Made by a program: the position numbers and the translations under genes
The notes under the pieces: model-generated
Databases searched by the model: none
Seen by the model: the letters and a program-made list of their open reading frames with translations, nothing else
Told to the model about the DNA's origin: nothing
NCBI RefSeq assembly: GCF_028683135.1
Contig: NZ_JAJUBB010000014.1
Coordinates: forward strand, 56,937 to 120,936
DNA: 64,000 nt
Direction: 5' to 3'
Origin: Enterovibrio qingdaonensis
Lineage (GTDB): Bacteria > Pseudomonadota > Gammaproteobacteria > Enterobacterales > Vibrionaceae
In this document: positions 17,071-26,266 of the stretch, one piece after another
Position numbering within the stretch: position 1 is the stretch's first letter
Layout of the letters: each line of letters starts with the position of its first letter

Positions 17071-17084
17071 CGATAAACTCTGCA
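17071..17084 (+). other. attR: right island junction
   Basis: CGATAAA (17071-17077) is the inverted counterpart of TTTATCG at the left end. The TCTGCA core (17079-17084) is the second copy of the direct repeat. Host recA sequence resumes at 17085 with GGCGCGTATGCTG. Confidence 0.85.
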
Positions 17085-17631
17085 GGCGCGTATGCTGTCT
17101 CAAGCAATGCGTAAGCTGACGGCGAACATTAAAAACAGCAATACGCTGATGATCTTCATCAACCAAATTCGTATGAAGATTGGCGTAATGTTTGGTAACC
17201 CAGAAACCACGACTGGTGGTAATGCACTGAAGTTCTACGCATCTGTTCGCCTTGATATCCGTCGTATTGGCTCTATCAAAGAAGGCGACGAAGTCGTCGG
17301 TAACGACACGCGTGTTAAAGTGGTGAAAAACAAAATCGCGGCACCGTTCAAGCAAGCTGAATTCCAAATCATGTACGGCGAAGGTATCAACCTTTACGGT
17401 GAGCTCATCGACCTAGGTGTAAAACACAAGCTGGTTGAGAAAGCGGGTGCTTGGTACAGCTACAACGGTGACAAAATCGGTCAAGGTAAAGCAAATGCTT
17501 GTAAGTTCTTGAAAGAACATCCAGAGCTCGCGAAAGAGCTGGATAAAACCTTGCGCGACATGCTGCTGCAAACGAATGACGCGAAAGCGGATAGTGACGA
17601 CGCAGAACTGCCAGAAGAGGAAGCGTTCTGA
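17085..17631 (+). pseudogene. recA: Host recA, 3' part
   Basis: The fragment encodes host RecA from within codon 166 to the natural stop: loop L2 ([16 protein letters not shown]), the C-terminal domain and the acidic tail ending LPEEEAF. It has lost start and promoter. An internal ATG at 17092 could begin a 179-aa product if transcribed, but no good ribosome-binding site precedes it. Joined to 5646-6142 it gives a complete 347-aa RecA. The sequence shows no stops or frameshifts, so the insertion is either recent or kept reversible. Confidence 0.96.
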
Positions 17632-17654
17632 GTTTAACTGCACGAGAACTGGCG

Positions 17655-18086
17655 GTGGGCATGCTTGCCCGCCGCGATCATTCTGAGCTGGAGCTTCGTC
17701 AAAAACTGGCGCAGCGACAGTGCACTCCCGAAGACATTGATGCCGCGATAGAAAACTGCCTCTATCATAAATGGCTTGATGACCAGCGATTTGCCGAAAG
17801 CCTTCTTCGCCACGGTGTCTATAAAGGACATGGCTGGCAGCGTATCTGTTTTGATGCCAAACGAAAGGGTATCAGTACGGTTCAATTAGAATCAGCCCAA
17901 GAAAATCAGCAGCACGATTGGTATGAGCTTGCTAAAGAACTGGCGCAACGACGCTTTGGTGATTTAGATGGCAACTTCGCCGATGTGGACTTCAAACAAC
18001 GTGCAAAATGGGTTCGATATCTCAATAGCCGTGGCTTCACGTTCGACCAAATCAACTACGCATTAGCCGCAAACGATACCGAATAA
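17655..18086 (+). CDS. recX: Regulatory protein RecX
   Basis: RecX binds RecA filaments and limits their growth and activity. The three-helix repeats typical of the family are seen (LARRDHSELELRQKLAQRQ; DDQRFAESLLRHGVYKGHGW; RGFTFDQINYAL). GTG 17655 gives 143 aa, but conserved residues (LTARELAVGML) extend upstream, so the true start may be a non-ATG codon overlapping the recA stop. In relatives recX is read through from recA. Here the island separates it from that promoter. Confidence 0.92.
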   Translation: MGMLARRDHSELELRQKLAQRQCTPEDIDAAIENCLYHKWLDDQRFAESLLRHGVYKGHGWQRICFDAKRKGISTVQLESAQENQQHDWYELAKELAQRRFGDLDGNFADVDFKQRAKWVRYLNSRGFTFDQINYALAANDTE

Positions 18087-18237
18087 GGACAATTTCCTCC
18101 GCTATACTGCGAGCTATCTTGTTTCTGCCTCTTTTCGCAACAGGTCAGGTTGTTTACAATGTCGGCCAATTGACTCTGATCATGTCGCGTTTGATGCGAT
18201 TCAGTGATTACTACAACTCCAATTTCAGGATTAGACA

Positions 18238-20820
18238 ATGTACATGAGCACCGACGAGATCCGCACTGCGTATCTCGAATTCTTTGAAAGCAAAGGGCAC
18301 ACAATCGTGCCTAGCTCATCGCTCGTGCCTGCAAACGACCCAACGCTGTTGTTCACAAACGCAGGTATGAACCAGTTTAAAGATTGCTTCCTTGGCCTAG
18401 AGAAGCGCGCCTATACGCGTGCGACGACTGCGCAACGCTGCGTGCGCGCTGGTGGTAAGCATAATGACCTGGAAAACGTAGGTTTCACTGCCCGTCACCA
18501 CACTTTCTTTGAAATGCTGGGTAACTTCAGCTTTGGTGACTACTTCAAGGAAGACGCTATCGCATACGCGTGGGAGTTTCTGACGGAAACGCTGAAACTG
18601 CCAAAAGACCGTTTGATGGTTACCGTCTACGAAACCGATGACGAGGCGTTCGCGCTTTGGAACGAAAAAGTGGGTATCCCTGCTGAGCGTATCGTTCGCA
18701 TTGGTGATAAGAAAGGCGGTAAGCCTTATGAGTCAGATAACTTCTGGCAAATGGGTGACACTGGTCCTTGCGGTCCATGTACTGAAATTTTCTACGATCA
18801 CGGCGACCACATCTGGGGTGGCCCTCCGGGTTCACCAGAAGAAGATGGCGACCGTTTCATCGAGATCTGGAACAACGTATTCATGCAGTACAACCGTCAT
18901 GCTGATGGCACGATGGAACCACTGCCTAAACCGTCTGTTGATACCGGTATGGGTATTGAGCGTATTGCCGCAATCATGCAGGGCGTTCACTCAAACTACG
19001 AAATCGACATCTTCCAAACGCTGATCAAAGCAGCAGCGGAAGTGATTGGCTACGACGACCTGTCTAACCAATCTCTGCGCGTTGTGGCTGATCACATTCG
19101 TTCATGTGCATTCTTGATCGTTGATGGCGTAATGCCGTCAAACGAAGGCCGTGGCTACGTTCTGCGTCGTATTATTCGTCGTGCAGTACGTCACGGTAAC
19201 AAACTGGGTGCTAACGGTGCATTCTTCTACAAGCTTGTAGGTCCTCTGGCTGAGATCATGGGCACTGCTGGCGAAGAGATGAAGAAGCAACAAGCACTGG
19301 TTGAGAAAGTGCTGAAGATCGAAGAAGAAAACTTCGGTCGTACGCTGGACCGTGGTATGACGATCCTGAATGACGCGCTGGAAGCAATGGACGGTGATGT
19401 ACTGGACGGCGAGACCGTATTCAAACTGTACGACACCTATGGCTTCCCGGCTGACTTAACGAACGACGTTGCGCGTGAGCGCGGCTTCTCTATCGACGAA
19501 GAAGGCTTTGAAGCGGCGATGGAAGCACAGCGTCAGCGTGCGCGTGAAGCTGGCCAGTTTGGTACTGACTACAACTCAGTGATCAAAGTGGAAGGCGATT
19601 CTGAATTCACCGGTTACGGTGCGACTGAAGGCAAGGGTCTAATTACAGACATCTTCGTTGATGGCATGGCATCTGAGACGCTGGCGACAGCTGACGAAGC
19701 GGTTATCATTCTGGATCAAACGCCATTCTATGCAGAGTCAGGCGGTCAGTGCGGCGACGCAGGCTTCCTGATGACAGACGCAGGCAAGTTTGAAGTTATC
19801 GATACCCAGAAATACGGCGCGGCTATCGGCCATCGCGGTAAGCTGGTTGACGGTACCTTGAGTGTTGGCGACAACGTAGAAGCGAATGTAAACGCGGAGC
19901 GTCGTCAAGCCATTGCGCTGAACCACTCAGCGACGCACCTTCTGCACGAAGCACTGCGTCTTGTTCTGGGTGAACATGTTCAACAGAAAGGTTCTTTGGT
20001 TCGCGCTGAAGGCCTGCGTTTTGACTTCTCTCACCTAGAAGCGGTGAAGCCAGAAGAGCTGCGCGCAGTTGAGAAGATGGTTAACGAAGAAATTCGTCGT
20101 AACCACGCGGTAAGCACTGAAATCATGGATATCGAGTCTGCGAAAGCAAAAGGCGCGATGGCTCTGTTTGGTGAGAAGTACGACGACAACGTGCGTGTTC
20201 TGACCATGGGTGACTTCTCTATCGAACTGTGTGGCGGTACTCACGCAAACCGTACCGGTGACATCGGTATGCTGAAAATCGTATCTGAAGGCGGTATCGC
20301 AGCAGGCGTACGTCGTATCGAAGCGGTAACCGGTCAGGGCGCAGAAGACGCGTTCTACCGTCAGCAGCAAGAGTTTGCTCAGAAAGTATCGGATTCTCAA
20401 AACCGTGCCAAAGCACTGGAAAAAGAGATCCAACTGCTGAAAGAGAAACTGGCGGCACAAGAGAGCGCAAGCTTGATTAACAACGTTAAAGAGATTAACG
20501 GCGTTAAGGTCCTGATCAGCGCACTGAACGGTGCTGACAGCAAAGCACTGCGTACCATGGTTGACGATCTGAAAAACCAAATGGGCAGCGGTGTGGTGTT
20601 CCTGAGCAATGTTGCTGACGACAAAGTTAGCTTGATTGCAGGGGTAACTAAAGACCTGACGGGCAGCGTGAAAGCCGGTGAGCTTGTAAACATGGTTGCA
20701 CAGCAAGTTGGCGGTAAAGGTGGTGGTCGTCCTGACATGGCTCAGGCTGGCGGTACAGACGTTGCTGCGTTACCAGCTGCGATGGAGACTGTTGCACCTT
20801 GGTTGACTGAACGTTTGTAA
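18238..20820 (+). CDS. alaS: Alanyl-tRNA synthetase
   Basis: The 860-aa class II synthetase charges tRNA-Ala. It has the catalytic core with [20 protein letters not shown] near residue 32, and the editing domain zinc-type motifs [13 protein letters not shown] and [13 protein letters not shown]. The C-Ala oligomerisation and glycine-rich region ([17 protein letters not shown]) closes the protein. The N-terminus MYMSTDEIR matches the Vibrio form; ATG 18244 is the alternative. It has its own terminator. Confidence 0.98.
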   Translation: MYMSTDEIRTAYLEFFESKGHTIVPSSSLVPANDPTLLFTNAGMNQFKDCFLGLEKRAYTRATTAQRCVRAGGKHNDLENVGFTARHHTFFEMLGNFSFGDYFKEDAIAYAWEFLTETLKLPKDRLMVTVYETDDEAFALWNEKVGIPAERIVRIGDKKGGKPYESDNFWQMGDTGPCGPCTEIFYDHGDHIWGGPPGSPEEDGDRFIEIWNNVFMQYNRHADGTMEPLPKPSVDTGMGIERIAAIMQGVHSNYEIDIFQTLIKAAAEVIGYDDLSNQSLRVVADHIRSCAFLIVDGVMPSNEGRGYVLRRIIRRAVRHGNKLGANGAFFYKLVGPLAEIMGTAGEEMKKQQALVEKVLKIEEENFGRTLDRGMTILNDALEAMDGDVLDGETVFKLYDTYGFPADLTNDVARERGFSIDEEGFEAAMEAQRQRAREAGQFGTDYNSVIKVEGDSEFTGYGATEGKGLITDIFVDGMASETLATADEAVIILDQTPFYAESGGQCGDAGFLMTDAGKFEVIDTQKYGAAIGHRGKLVDGTLSVGDNVEANVNAERRQAIALNHSATHLLHEALRLVLGEHVQQKGSLVRAEGLRFDFSHLEAVKPEELRAVEKMVNEEIRRNHAVSTEIMDIESAKAKGAMALFGEKYDDNVRVLTMGDFSIELCGGTHANRTGDIGMLKIVSEGGIAAGVRRIEAVTGQGAEDAFYRQQQEFAQKVSDSQNRAKALEKEIQLLKEKLAAQESASLINNVKEINGVKVLISALNGADSKALRTMVDDLKNQMGSGVVFLSNVADDKVSLIAGVTKDLTGSVKAGELVNMVAQQVGGKGGGRPDMAQAGGTDVAALPAAMETVAPWLTERL

Positions 20821-20850
20821 TAAAAAACGTTAAGAAAACAATACGTAAAG

Positions 20851-20876
20851 AAAGGCTTCCTCTGGAAGCCTTTTTT
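20851..20876 (+). terminator. alaS terminator
   Basis: AAAGGCTTCC, loop TCT, GGAAGCCTTTTTT. Confidence 0.92.
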
Positions 20877-20904
20877 CGTTTTTTTTGTTTGTTAAGTTTA
20901 TTCT

Positions 20905-20932
20905 TTGCACTTTTTTTTGAACTCTGTATAGT
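20905..20932 (+). promoter_or_regulatory. Probable csrA promoter
   Basis: TTGCAC (20905-20910) and TATAGT (20927-20932) are separated by 16 bases. The promoter would give a leader of about 365 bases before csrA. The leader contains repeated GGA motifs (21153, 21170, 21182, 21186, 21210 and the ribosome-binding site at 21293) of the kind CsrA binds, so autoregulation is likely. In many Vibrio, lysC sits in this interval; here it does not. Confidence 0.6.
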
Positions 20933-21057
20933 GCATCGCCTTAATGTGTGTGAGGCTTTTTTGGAGCCAAATTCACCAGATTTTTTTGCGCCGGTAGGAT
21001 GAACTTTTCTTACCTCGCAGTATCTGACTACGTGATCTTCTGGGCACAGGGGTCACA

Positions 21058-21147
21058 ATGTCTGGATTCTATGTGCAAAATCTCATTGGCAAACTGGAGT
21101 TGGCCAAAGAAATAAGCCATATTGAAAAACCAGACAGACACGATTGA
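21058..21147 (+). CDS. Possible 29-aa leader ORF before csrA
   Basis: ATG 21058 follows AGGGG at 5 bases and opens a short frame (MSGFYVQNLIGKLELAKEIS, ending PDRHD). It has an acceptable ribosome-binding site but no homologue I recognise. It may be a chance frame in the csrA leader. Confidence 0.25.
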   Translation: MSGFYVQNLIGKLELAKEISHIEKPDRHD

Positions 21148-21303
21148 TTGAAGGACGTGTCTGACAAAAGGATGCTCGCAAGGAAGGAAAGTAGTTGAAC
21201 GTCCATCTCGGAGCTTAAGCTGCCGTATGAGTTTACTTCGTGCAGTAAGAAGACCAAACAGACTCAACGAAAAGAAAGTTGTAATTACTCAAGGAGTAGA
21301 AGA

Positions 21304-21501
21304 ATGCTGATTTTGACTCGTCGCGTAGGTGAAACGCTGATGATTGGTGATGAAGTTACCGTGACTGTACTGGGCGTTAAAGGCAACCAAGTACGTATTG
21401 GTGTAAATGCACCAAAAGAGGTTTCTGTACACCGTGAAGAAATCTACATGCGCATACAAGCAGAGAAGGGCAACCCAGCTCCAACTGGCGGCAACTTCTA
21501 A
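21304..21501 (+). CDS. csrA: Carbon storage regulator CsrA
   Basis: This 65-aa RNA-binding protein ([38 protein letters not shown]) matches the family along its whole length, including the RNA-contacting Arg residues at the start and in VHREE. It represses or stabilises mRNAs by binding GGA loops near ribosome-binding sites. ATG 21304 follows AAGGAG. It is monocistronic with its own terminator. Confidence 0.98.
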   Translation: MLILTRRVGETLMIGDEVTVTVLGVKGNQVRIGVNAPKEVSVHREEIYMRIQAEKGNPAPTGGNF

Positions 21502-21524
21502 ATTAAGTGCAATGTGATTTACTT

Positions 21525-21550
21525 AAGGCCGATTTTTGATCGGCCTTTTT
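21525..21550 (+). terminator. csrA terminator
   Basis: AAGGCCGAT, loop TTTTG, ATCGGCCTTTTT. Confidence 0.93.
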
Positions 21551-21711
21551 GTTAAAGATAGGCTGTTCATTTAAAACGCAATTAGCGGGTTTTTTATGCT
21601 GCCATATCGTGAAATGGCGGAGAAGTGTGCAAACGCATCATGAAAGTGATTTTTTCAGGATAAAGTGTTTGACATATTTTCGGGTCACAGTAATATGTGC
21701 CTCCGCAAGAC

Positions 21712-21804
21712 GGTGAGGTGGCCGAGAGGCTGAAGGCGCTCCCCTGCTAAGGGAGTATACGGTTTATAGCCGTATCGAGGGTTCGAATCCCTCCTTCACC
21801 GCCA
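21712..21804 (+). tRNA. tRNA-Ser (GCT)
   Basis: 93 bases including an encoded CCA. The acceptor stem GGTGAGG pairs with CTTCACC, there is a long variable arm, and the anticodon GCT sits in CCCTGCTAAGGG. The T-loop is GGGTTCGAATCCC. Reads AGC/AGT codons. First of seven tRNAs behind csrA, the usual Vibrio location. Confidence 0.97.
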
Positions 21805-21816
21805 TTCTTGCACTGC

Positions 21817-21893
21817 GCGACCGTAGCTCAGCTGGATAGAGTACCTGGCTACGAACCAGGCGGTCGGAGGTTCGAATCCTCCCGGTCGCGCCA
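21817..21893 (+). tRNA. tRNA-Arg (ACG), form A
   Basis: 77 bases with encoded CCA. Acceptor stem GCGACCG/CGGTCGC, anticodon ACG in CTGGCTACGAACCAG. A34 would be deaminated to inosine to read CGT, CGC and CGA. Confidence 0.97.
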
Positions 21894-21940
21894 TTATTTT
21901 TATTTCCTGATAGCGTCAGGAAATGCAACCGAATTGTTGC

Positions 21941-22017
21941 GCGCTCGTAGCTCAGCTGGATAGAGTACCTGGCTACGAACCAGGCGGTCGGAGGTTCGAA
22001 TCCTCCCGAGCGCGCCA
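21941..22017 (+). tRNA. tRNA-Arg (ACG), form B
   Basis: 77 bases with encoded CCA. It is identical in the body to form A but the acceptor stem is GCGCTCG/CGAGCGC. Both strands of the stem changed together, so pairing is kept. Confidence 0.97.
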
Positions 22018-22027
22018 TGATTTGTGC

Positions 22028-22120
22028 GGTGAGGTGGCCGAGAGGCTGAAGGCGCTCCCCTGCTAAGGGAGTATACGGTTTATAGCCGTATCGAGGGTTC
22101 GAATCCCTCCTTCACCGCCA
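22028..22120 (+). tRNA. tRNA-Ser (GCT), second copy
   Basis: 93 bases, apparently identical to the copy at 21712. It starts a second Ser-ArgA-ArgB block. Confidence 0.97.
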
Positions 22121-22136
22121 TTAGCAAGTAAGATGT

Positions 22137-22213
22137 GCGACCGTAGCTCAGCTGGATAGAGTACCTGGCTACGAACCAGGCGGTCGGAGGTTCGAATCCT
22201 CCCGGTCGCGCCA
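22137..22213 (+). tRNA. tRNA-Arg (ACG), form A, second copy
   Basis: 77 bases, same sequence as 21817-21893. Confidence 0.97.
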
Positions 22214-22315
22214 TTCTTATCTGTGACCTCTTTAAGGCAATAGCCTTTCCAAGGACGAAGCTCCGTTTCCGACGAAGCACTTAGCATCCGGATGATGCAT
22301 GAAGTGATACCCTGC

Positions 22316-22392
22316 GCGCTCGTAGCTCAGCTGGATAGAGTACCTGGCTACGAACCAGGCGGTCGGAGGTTCGAATCCTCCCGAGCGCGCCA
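22316..22392 (+). tRNA. tRNA-Arg (ACG), form B, second copy
   Basis: 77 bases, same sequence as 21941-22017, after a 102-base spacer that is unlike the other spacers. Confidence 0.97.
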
Positions 22393-22438
22393 TCTTCACT
22401 TTCAAAACCTGATTGATACCTATTTCAATCATGCCTGC

Positions 22439-22515
22439 GCGACCGTAGCTCAGCTGGATAGAGTACCTGGCTACGAACCAGGCGGTCGGAGGTTCGAATC
22501 CTCCCGGTCGCGCCA
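22439..22515 (+). tRNA. tRNA-Arg (ACG), form A, third copy
   Basis: 77 bases, same sequence as 21817-21893. Last of the cluster; no clear T-rich terminator follows. Confidence 0.97.
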
Positions 22516-22953
22516 TTTCTTCTTTTTGCATGTTCATGCAGATCTAAAGAATAATTTTCCATATCTTTTTCATTCCTAGCTTCTATAGCCCAATTCTTTT
22601 CTGTGTTTTCCCCCTAACTCAGTCTTTTCCTTTCGCATAAACCGCAAAAAACCATACAGATATATCGATAAATCACTAATTTTCAGCATGTTTTTTTGGC
22701 AACAAATTCAGTAGCCATTCTTCAATCGAGAATTAACATAATGGCAACAACTGCGTATTTTTATTGCGTCAGAGGCCGAAAATGGCGCAATTGGTGAACA
22801 TTACAGGATTGTCATCATTGCCATTTGTTAGTATTTTGACCACCTACTTAATTGAATAAGTAAAATCTCTAATAAAAGTGACACTCAATTTTCGAGATTG
22901 ACGGGACTGACTGGCTTTATGTTTTGTCAGTAGGATGCAAAGGAAGCAACTAT
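22516..22953. promoter_or_regulatory. Intergenic region before oadGAB with a palindromic site
   Basis: No gene is seen. TACTTA-ATTGAA-TAAGTA (22845-22862) is a perfect inverted repeat just downstream of a -35-like TTGACC (22836-22841) and overlapping possible -10 sequences (TAAAAT at 22861-22866). It may be the operator of the oxaloacetate decarboxylase operon. The regulator is not identifiable from the window. Confidence 0.4.
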
Positions 22954-23199
22954 ATGGATCTGGGAAGTACACTCCAGCAAGCTGCCGCACTCATGGCTAC
23001 AGGCATGGCGGTCGTTTTCATTTTTCTCACCATTTTGATTGGCTTGGTCAAACTGATGTCCAAGCTTGTCCCTGAAGAACTGCCGCCTCAAACTGCCTCG
23101 ACAACAACGCCTTCTAGCAACGCGAGCGGGCAAATTCCGGGGGAAACTATCGCAGCAATTTCTGCTGCAGTGCACAAATACCGTAGTCGCCAGCGTTAG
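22954..23199 (+). CDS. oadG: Oxaloacetate decarboxylase, gamma subunit
   Basis: The 81-aa protein has one membrane helix (MATGMAVVFIFLTILIGLVK) and a soluble tail rich in Ser/Thr/Pro that anchors the alpha subunit to the beta subunit. ATG 22954 follows AAAGGAAG; an upstream in-frame codon at 22924 would add an improbable leader. It is the first gene of oadGAB. Confidence 0.92.
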   Translation: MDLGSTLQQAAALMATGMAVVFIFLTILIGLVKLMSKLVPEELPPQTASTTTPSSNASGQIPGETIAAISAAVHKYRSRQR

Positions 23200-23236
23200 C
23201 TGATGCGAAACATACAATTACAAGGAGTTATGTCGT

Positions 23237-25027
23237 ATGTCTAAGCCACTCGCTATAACAGATGTTGTCTTGCGCGATGCGCACCAATCTTTATTCGCAA
23301 CTCGTATGCGCCTTGATGACATGTTACCGATCGCCGCAGCGTTGGATGATATTGGCTACTGGTCATTGGAAACGTGGGGCGGAGCAACGTTTGATTCATG
23401 TATTCGTTTTCTGGGTGAAGATCCGTGGGTTCGTCTGCGCGAATTGAAAAAGGCCATGCCTAAAACCCCAATGCAAATGCTGCTGCGCGGCCAAAACTTG
23501 TTGGGATACCGTCACTACGCCGATGACGTCGTTGATAAGTTTGTTGAGCGAGCACACGCCAATGGTATGGACGTGTTCCGTATCTTTGATGCGATGAACG
23601 ACGTTCGTAACTTTGAACGTGCTGTAAAAGCGACCGTTAAAGTTGGCGCCCATGCTCAGGGTACACTTTCTTACACCACCAGCCCTTACCATACCCTAGA
23701 AACATGGACCGATTTGGCGAAGCGTCTTGAAGACCTTGGCTGTCACTCTCTGTGTATTAAAGACATGTCTGGTCTGCTCAAGCCGTATGAAGCGGAAGAG
23801 CTGATCTCTCGCATTAAAGCGTCTACAGATATTCCTCTGGCACTGCACTGTCACGCGACCACGGGTCTTTCTACAGCGACTGCTGTGAAAGCAGTAGAAG
23901 CGGGTATTGATATTCTGGATACCGCAATTTCTTCTATGAGCCAGACCTACGGCCATACGCCAACCGAAACGGTGGTTGCAATGCTGCAAGGCACTGAGCG
24001 TGATACAGGCTTGGAGCTTGAGAAGCTTGAGCCAATCGCCGCTTACTTCCGTGAAGTACGTAAGAAATACGCGAAGTTCGAAGGTCAGTTGAAAGGCATC
24101 GACTCGCGCATCCTGATTGCTCAAGTACCAGGCGGTATGCTGACCAATATGGAAGGCCAGCTAAAAGAGCAAGGCGCGGCAGATCGCATGGATGAAGTTC
24201 TGCTTGAGATCCCACGCGTTCGTGAAGATCTGGGTTTCATTCCACTGGTAACCCCTACGTCACAAATCGTCGGAACCCAAGCGGTTATCAACGTATTGAC
24301 TGGTGAGCGTTATAAGAGCATCACCAAAGAAACAGCTGGCGTGCTGAAAGGTGAATACGGCGCAGCACCTACCGAGGTCAACAAAGAACTGCAAGCGCGT
24401 GTGCTTGATGGTGGTGAACCCATCACGTGTCGTCCTGCGGATCTACTGAAGCCTGAGTTGCACATTTTGACTGACGAGCTGATCGCGAAGTCGAAAGAAG
24501 AAGGCATCTTGCTGGCGGAAGCTCAGGTAGATGATGTGCTGACGTACTCTTTGTTCCCACAAGTGGGTCTGAAGTTCCTGAAAAACCGTGGCAACCCAGA
24601 TGCGTTCGAGCCAGTACCTGGCACTGAGCCTGCGCCAGTTGCTCAAGCCGCTGCAGCTCCTGCTCCAGCAGCATGCGCAACAGAAGCGTACAGCGTTCAG
24701 GTGAATGGTCAGGTATACGACGTAGTGGTTGGCCCTCAAGGCGAGCTGGCATCTGTTACGCCAGCTGCGGCAACGCAAACTTCTGCGCCTGCGCCAGCTC
24801 CAACTGCGGGTACTGCTGAAGCGGTTGCAGCACCATTGGCGGGTAACATTTTCAAAGTGGTTGCTAAACAAGGCAACGAGGTTCAGGAAGGCGATGTACT
24901 GCTTATCCTTGAAGCGATGAAGATGGAAACGGAAGTCCGTGCTGCTCGCTCTGGTGTGGTTCAAGATGTCATGGTGAAAGAGGGTGATTCGGTCACTGTA
25001 GGTTCACCACTGATGAGCCTAGCGTAA
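23237..25027 (+). CDS. oadA: Oxaloacetate decarboxylase, alpha subunit (biotin carboxyltransferase)
   Basis: The 596-aa protein transfers the carboxyl group of oxaloacetate to its own biotin. The N-terminal TIM-barrel carboxyltransferase domain begins [18 protein letters not shown], with metal-binding and catalytic residues through [11 protein letters not shown] conserved carboxylase domain follows, then an Ala/Pro linker (about 460-530). The biotinyl domain carries EAMKMETEV, with the biotinylated Lys in the middle. ATG 23237 follows AAGGAG. oadB follows after 10 bases. Confidence 0.97.
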   Translation: MSKPLAITDVVLRDAHQSLFATRMRLDDMLPIAAALDDIGYWSLETWGGATFDSCIRFLGEDPWVRLRELKKAMPKTPMQMLLRGQNLLGYRHYADDVVDKFVERAHANGMDVFRIFDAMNDVRNFERAVKATVKVGAHAQGTLSYTTSPYHTLETWTDLAKRLEDLGCHSLCIKDMSGLLKPYEAEELISRIKASTDIPLALHCHATTGLSTATAVKAVEAGIDILDTAISSMSQTYGHTPTETVVAMLQGTERDTGLELEKLEPIAAYFREVRKKYAKFEGQLKGIDSRILIAQVPGGMLTNMEGQLKEQGAADRMDEVLLEIPRVREDLGFIPLVTPTSQIVGTQAVINVLTGERYKSITKETAGVLKGEYGAAPTEVNKELQARVLDGGEPITCRPADLLKPELHILTDELIAKSKEEGILLAEAQVDDVLTYSLFPQVGLKFLKNRGNPDAFEPVPGTEPAPVAQAAAAPAPAACATEAYSVQVNGQVYDVVVGPQGELASVTPAAATQTSAPAPAPTAGTAEAVAAPLAGNIFKVVAKQGNEVQEGDVLLILEAMKMETEVRAARSGVVQDVMVKEGDSVTVGSPLMSLA

Positions 25028-25037
25028 GAGGGTAAAC

Positions 25038-26168
25038 ATGGAAGGTTTATTGATCCTCTGGTCTGAAACAGGTCTGGCAAATTTTGACTTTGGCCAGCTG
25101 GTGATGATCACCGTCGGCTGTGTGCTGCTTTTCTTAGCAATTCGCAAGGGCTTTGAGCCCTTGCTGTTGCTGCCGATTGGTTTTGGCGCAGTGTTGGCAA
25201 ATATCCCGAATGCGGGCTTCACTGAGCCAGGTGGAGTGCTTTACTACATCTACTACGTGGGTATTGAATCCGGTATTTTCCCGCTCCTGATATTTATGGG
25301 CGTGGGGGCAATGACGGACTTTGGTGCCTTGATTGCTAATCCTCGTACTCTGCTGTTAGGTGCAGCGGCACAGTTTGGTATTTTCGCCACCTTATTTGGT
25401 GCAATTATGCTGAACTTGATCCCGGGTATGGACTTCACATTGGCTGATGCTGCGTCCATCGCGATCATCGGCGGTGCAGACGGACCGACAGCGATCTTCC
25501 TGGCGAGCCGATTGTCACCGGATCTACTGGGTGCGATTGCCGTTGCGGCATACAGCTACATGGCTCTGGTACCTATTATCCAGCCGCCAATCATGAAAGC
25601 ACTGACAACGCCGGAAGAGCGTAAGATCAAGATGGACCAGCTCCGTCATGTCTCGAAAACTGAGAAGATCATCTTCCCACTGGCTGTGCTGATGATGGCG
25701 ATTCTGTTCCTGCCTTCAGCAACACCGTTGGTAGGTATGTTCTGTCTGGGTAACCTGATGCGCGAAAGTGGTGTGGTTGACCGTCTGTCGAATACGGCAC
25801 AAAACGAGTTGATCAACATCGTGACCATCTTCTTGGGACTGGCGGTAGGTTCTAAGCTTCAGGCCAATGAATTCCTGCAGTTTGAAACCTTGGGCATTCT
25901 GGTTCTGGGTGCGGTTGCATTCAGCATCGGTACCGGTGCAGGTGTTCTGATGGCGAAGATTCTGAATAAGTTCAGCAAAGATGCCATTAACCCGCTAATT
26001 GGTGCCGCTGGTGTATCGGCAGTACCGATGGCCGCACGTGTGGTGAACAAAGTAGGTCTTGAGGCGAATTCTCAAAACTTCCTGTTGATGCACGCGATGG
26101 GGCCAAACGTTGCAGGTGTATTGGGCTCAGCCGTTGCAGCCGGTGTTCTCTTGGCTCTGGTTGGCTAA
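25038..26168 (+). CDS. oadB: Oxaloacetate decarboxylase, beta subunit (sodium pump)
   Basis: This 376-aa integral membrane protein has about nine hydrophobic segments and the conserved [17 protein letters not shown] motif with an ion-binding Asp. It decarboxylates carboxybiotin and exports sodium. With OadG and OadA it links oxaloacetate breakdown, for example in citrate fermentation, to a sodium gradient. No citrate lyase genes are in the window. A terminator follows. Confidence 0.96.
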   Translation: MEGLLILWSETGLANFDFGQLVMITVGCVLLFLAIRKGFEPLLLLPIGFGAVLANIPNAGFTEPGGVLYYIYYVGIESGIFPLLIFMGVGAMTDFGALIANPRTLLLGAAAQFGIFATLFGAIMLNLIPGMDFTLADAASIAIIGGADGPTAIFLASRLSPDLLGAIAVAAYSYMALVPIIQPPIMKALTTPEERKIKMDQLRHVSKTEKIIFPLAVLMMAILFLPSATPLVGMFCLGNLMRESGVVDRLSNTAQNELINIVTIFLGLAVGSKLQANEFLQFETLGILVLGAVAFSIGTGAGVLMAKILNKFSKDAINPLIGAAGVSAVPMAARVVNKVGLEANSQNFLLMHAMGPNVAGVLGSAVAAGVLLALVG

Positions 26169-26190
26169 CTAAGCAGAAACGAAAATAAAC

Positions 26191-26225
26191 AGGCGGAAGG
26201 CATTGAGTCTTCCGCCTTTTTTATT
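26191..26225 (+). terminator. oadGAB terminator
   Basis: AGGCGGAAG and CTTCCGCCT form the stem around a loop of about 11 bases, followed by TTTTTTATT. Confidence 0.9.
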
Positions 26226-26266
26226 AACACTGTTCGTCACTGACAGAGCAAGTAAGGACGACAGGT

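Larger units (their letters stand above)
6137..17084. mobile_element. Island integrated in recA, carrying replacement recA and a three-recombinase operon
   Basis: The host recA gene is cut at codon 166 and its two halves are separated by 10,942 bp bounded by TCTGCA direct repeats (6137-6142 and 17079-17084). Joining the halves at the repeat restores a 347-codon recA plus stop in frame: 497 + 547 = 1044 bases. The island holds a complete diverged recA at the left, several small unknown genes, and a leftward recombinase operon at the right. No conjugation, transposase or phage structural genes are visible, so it is probably a non-conjugative integrative element. A recA-integrated island with a divergent recA is known in Vibrio cholerae. 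The three-recombinase layout recalls GInt and RIT elements. Confidence 0.95.

Noticed and set aside
6143..17084. Island as an insertion sequence, prophage or conjugative element
   Set aside because: No transposase, phage structural, relaxase or secretion genes are visible; the recombinases are tyrosine-type and the junctions are short direct repeats.
20035..20706. Long minus-strand frame (223 codons) inside alaS
   Set aside because: It is antisense to a full-length conserved synthetase, has no ribosome-binding site and reads like a codon-bias shadow.
21712..22515. Regular repeats that could be mistaken for a CRISPR array
   Set aside because: The repeats are complete tRNA genes with cloverleaf stems, anticodons and encoded CCA ends.
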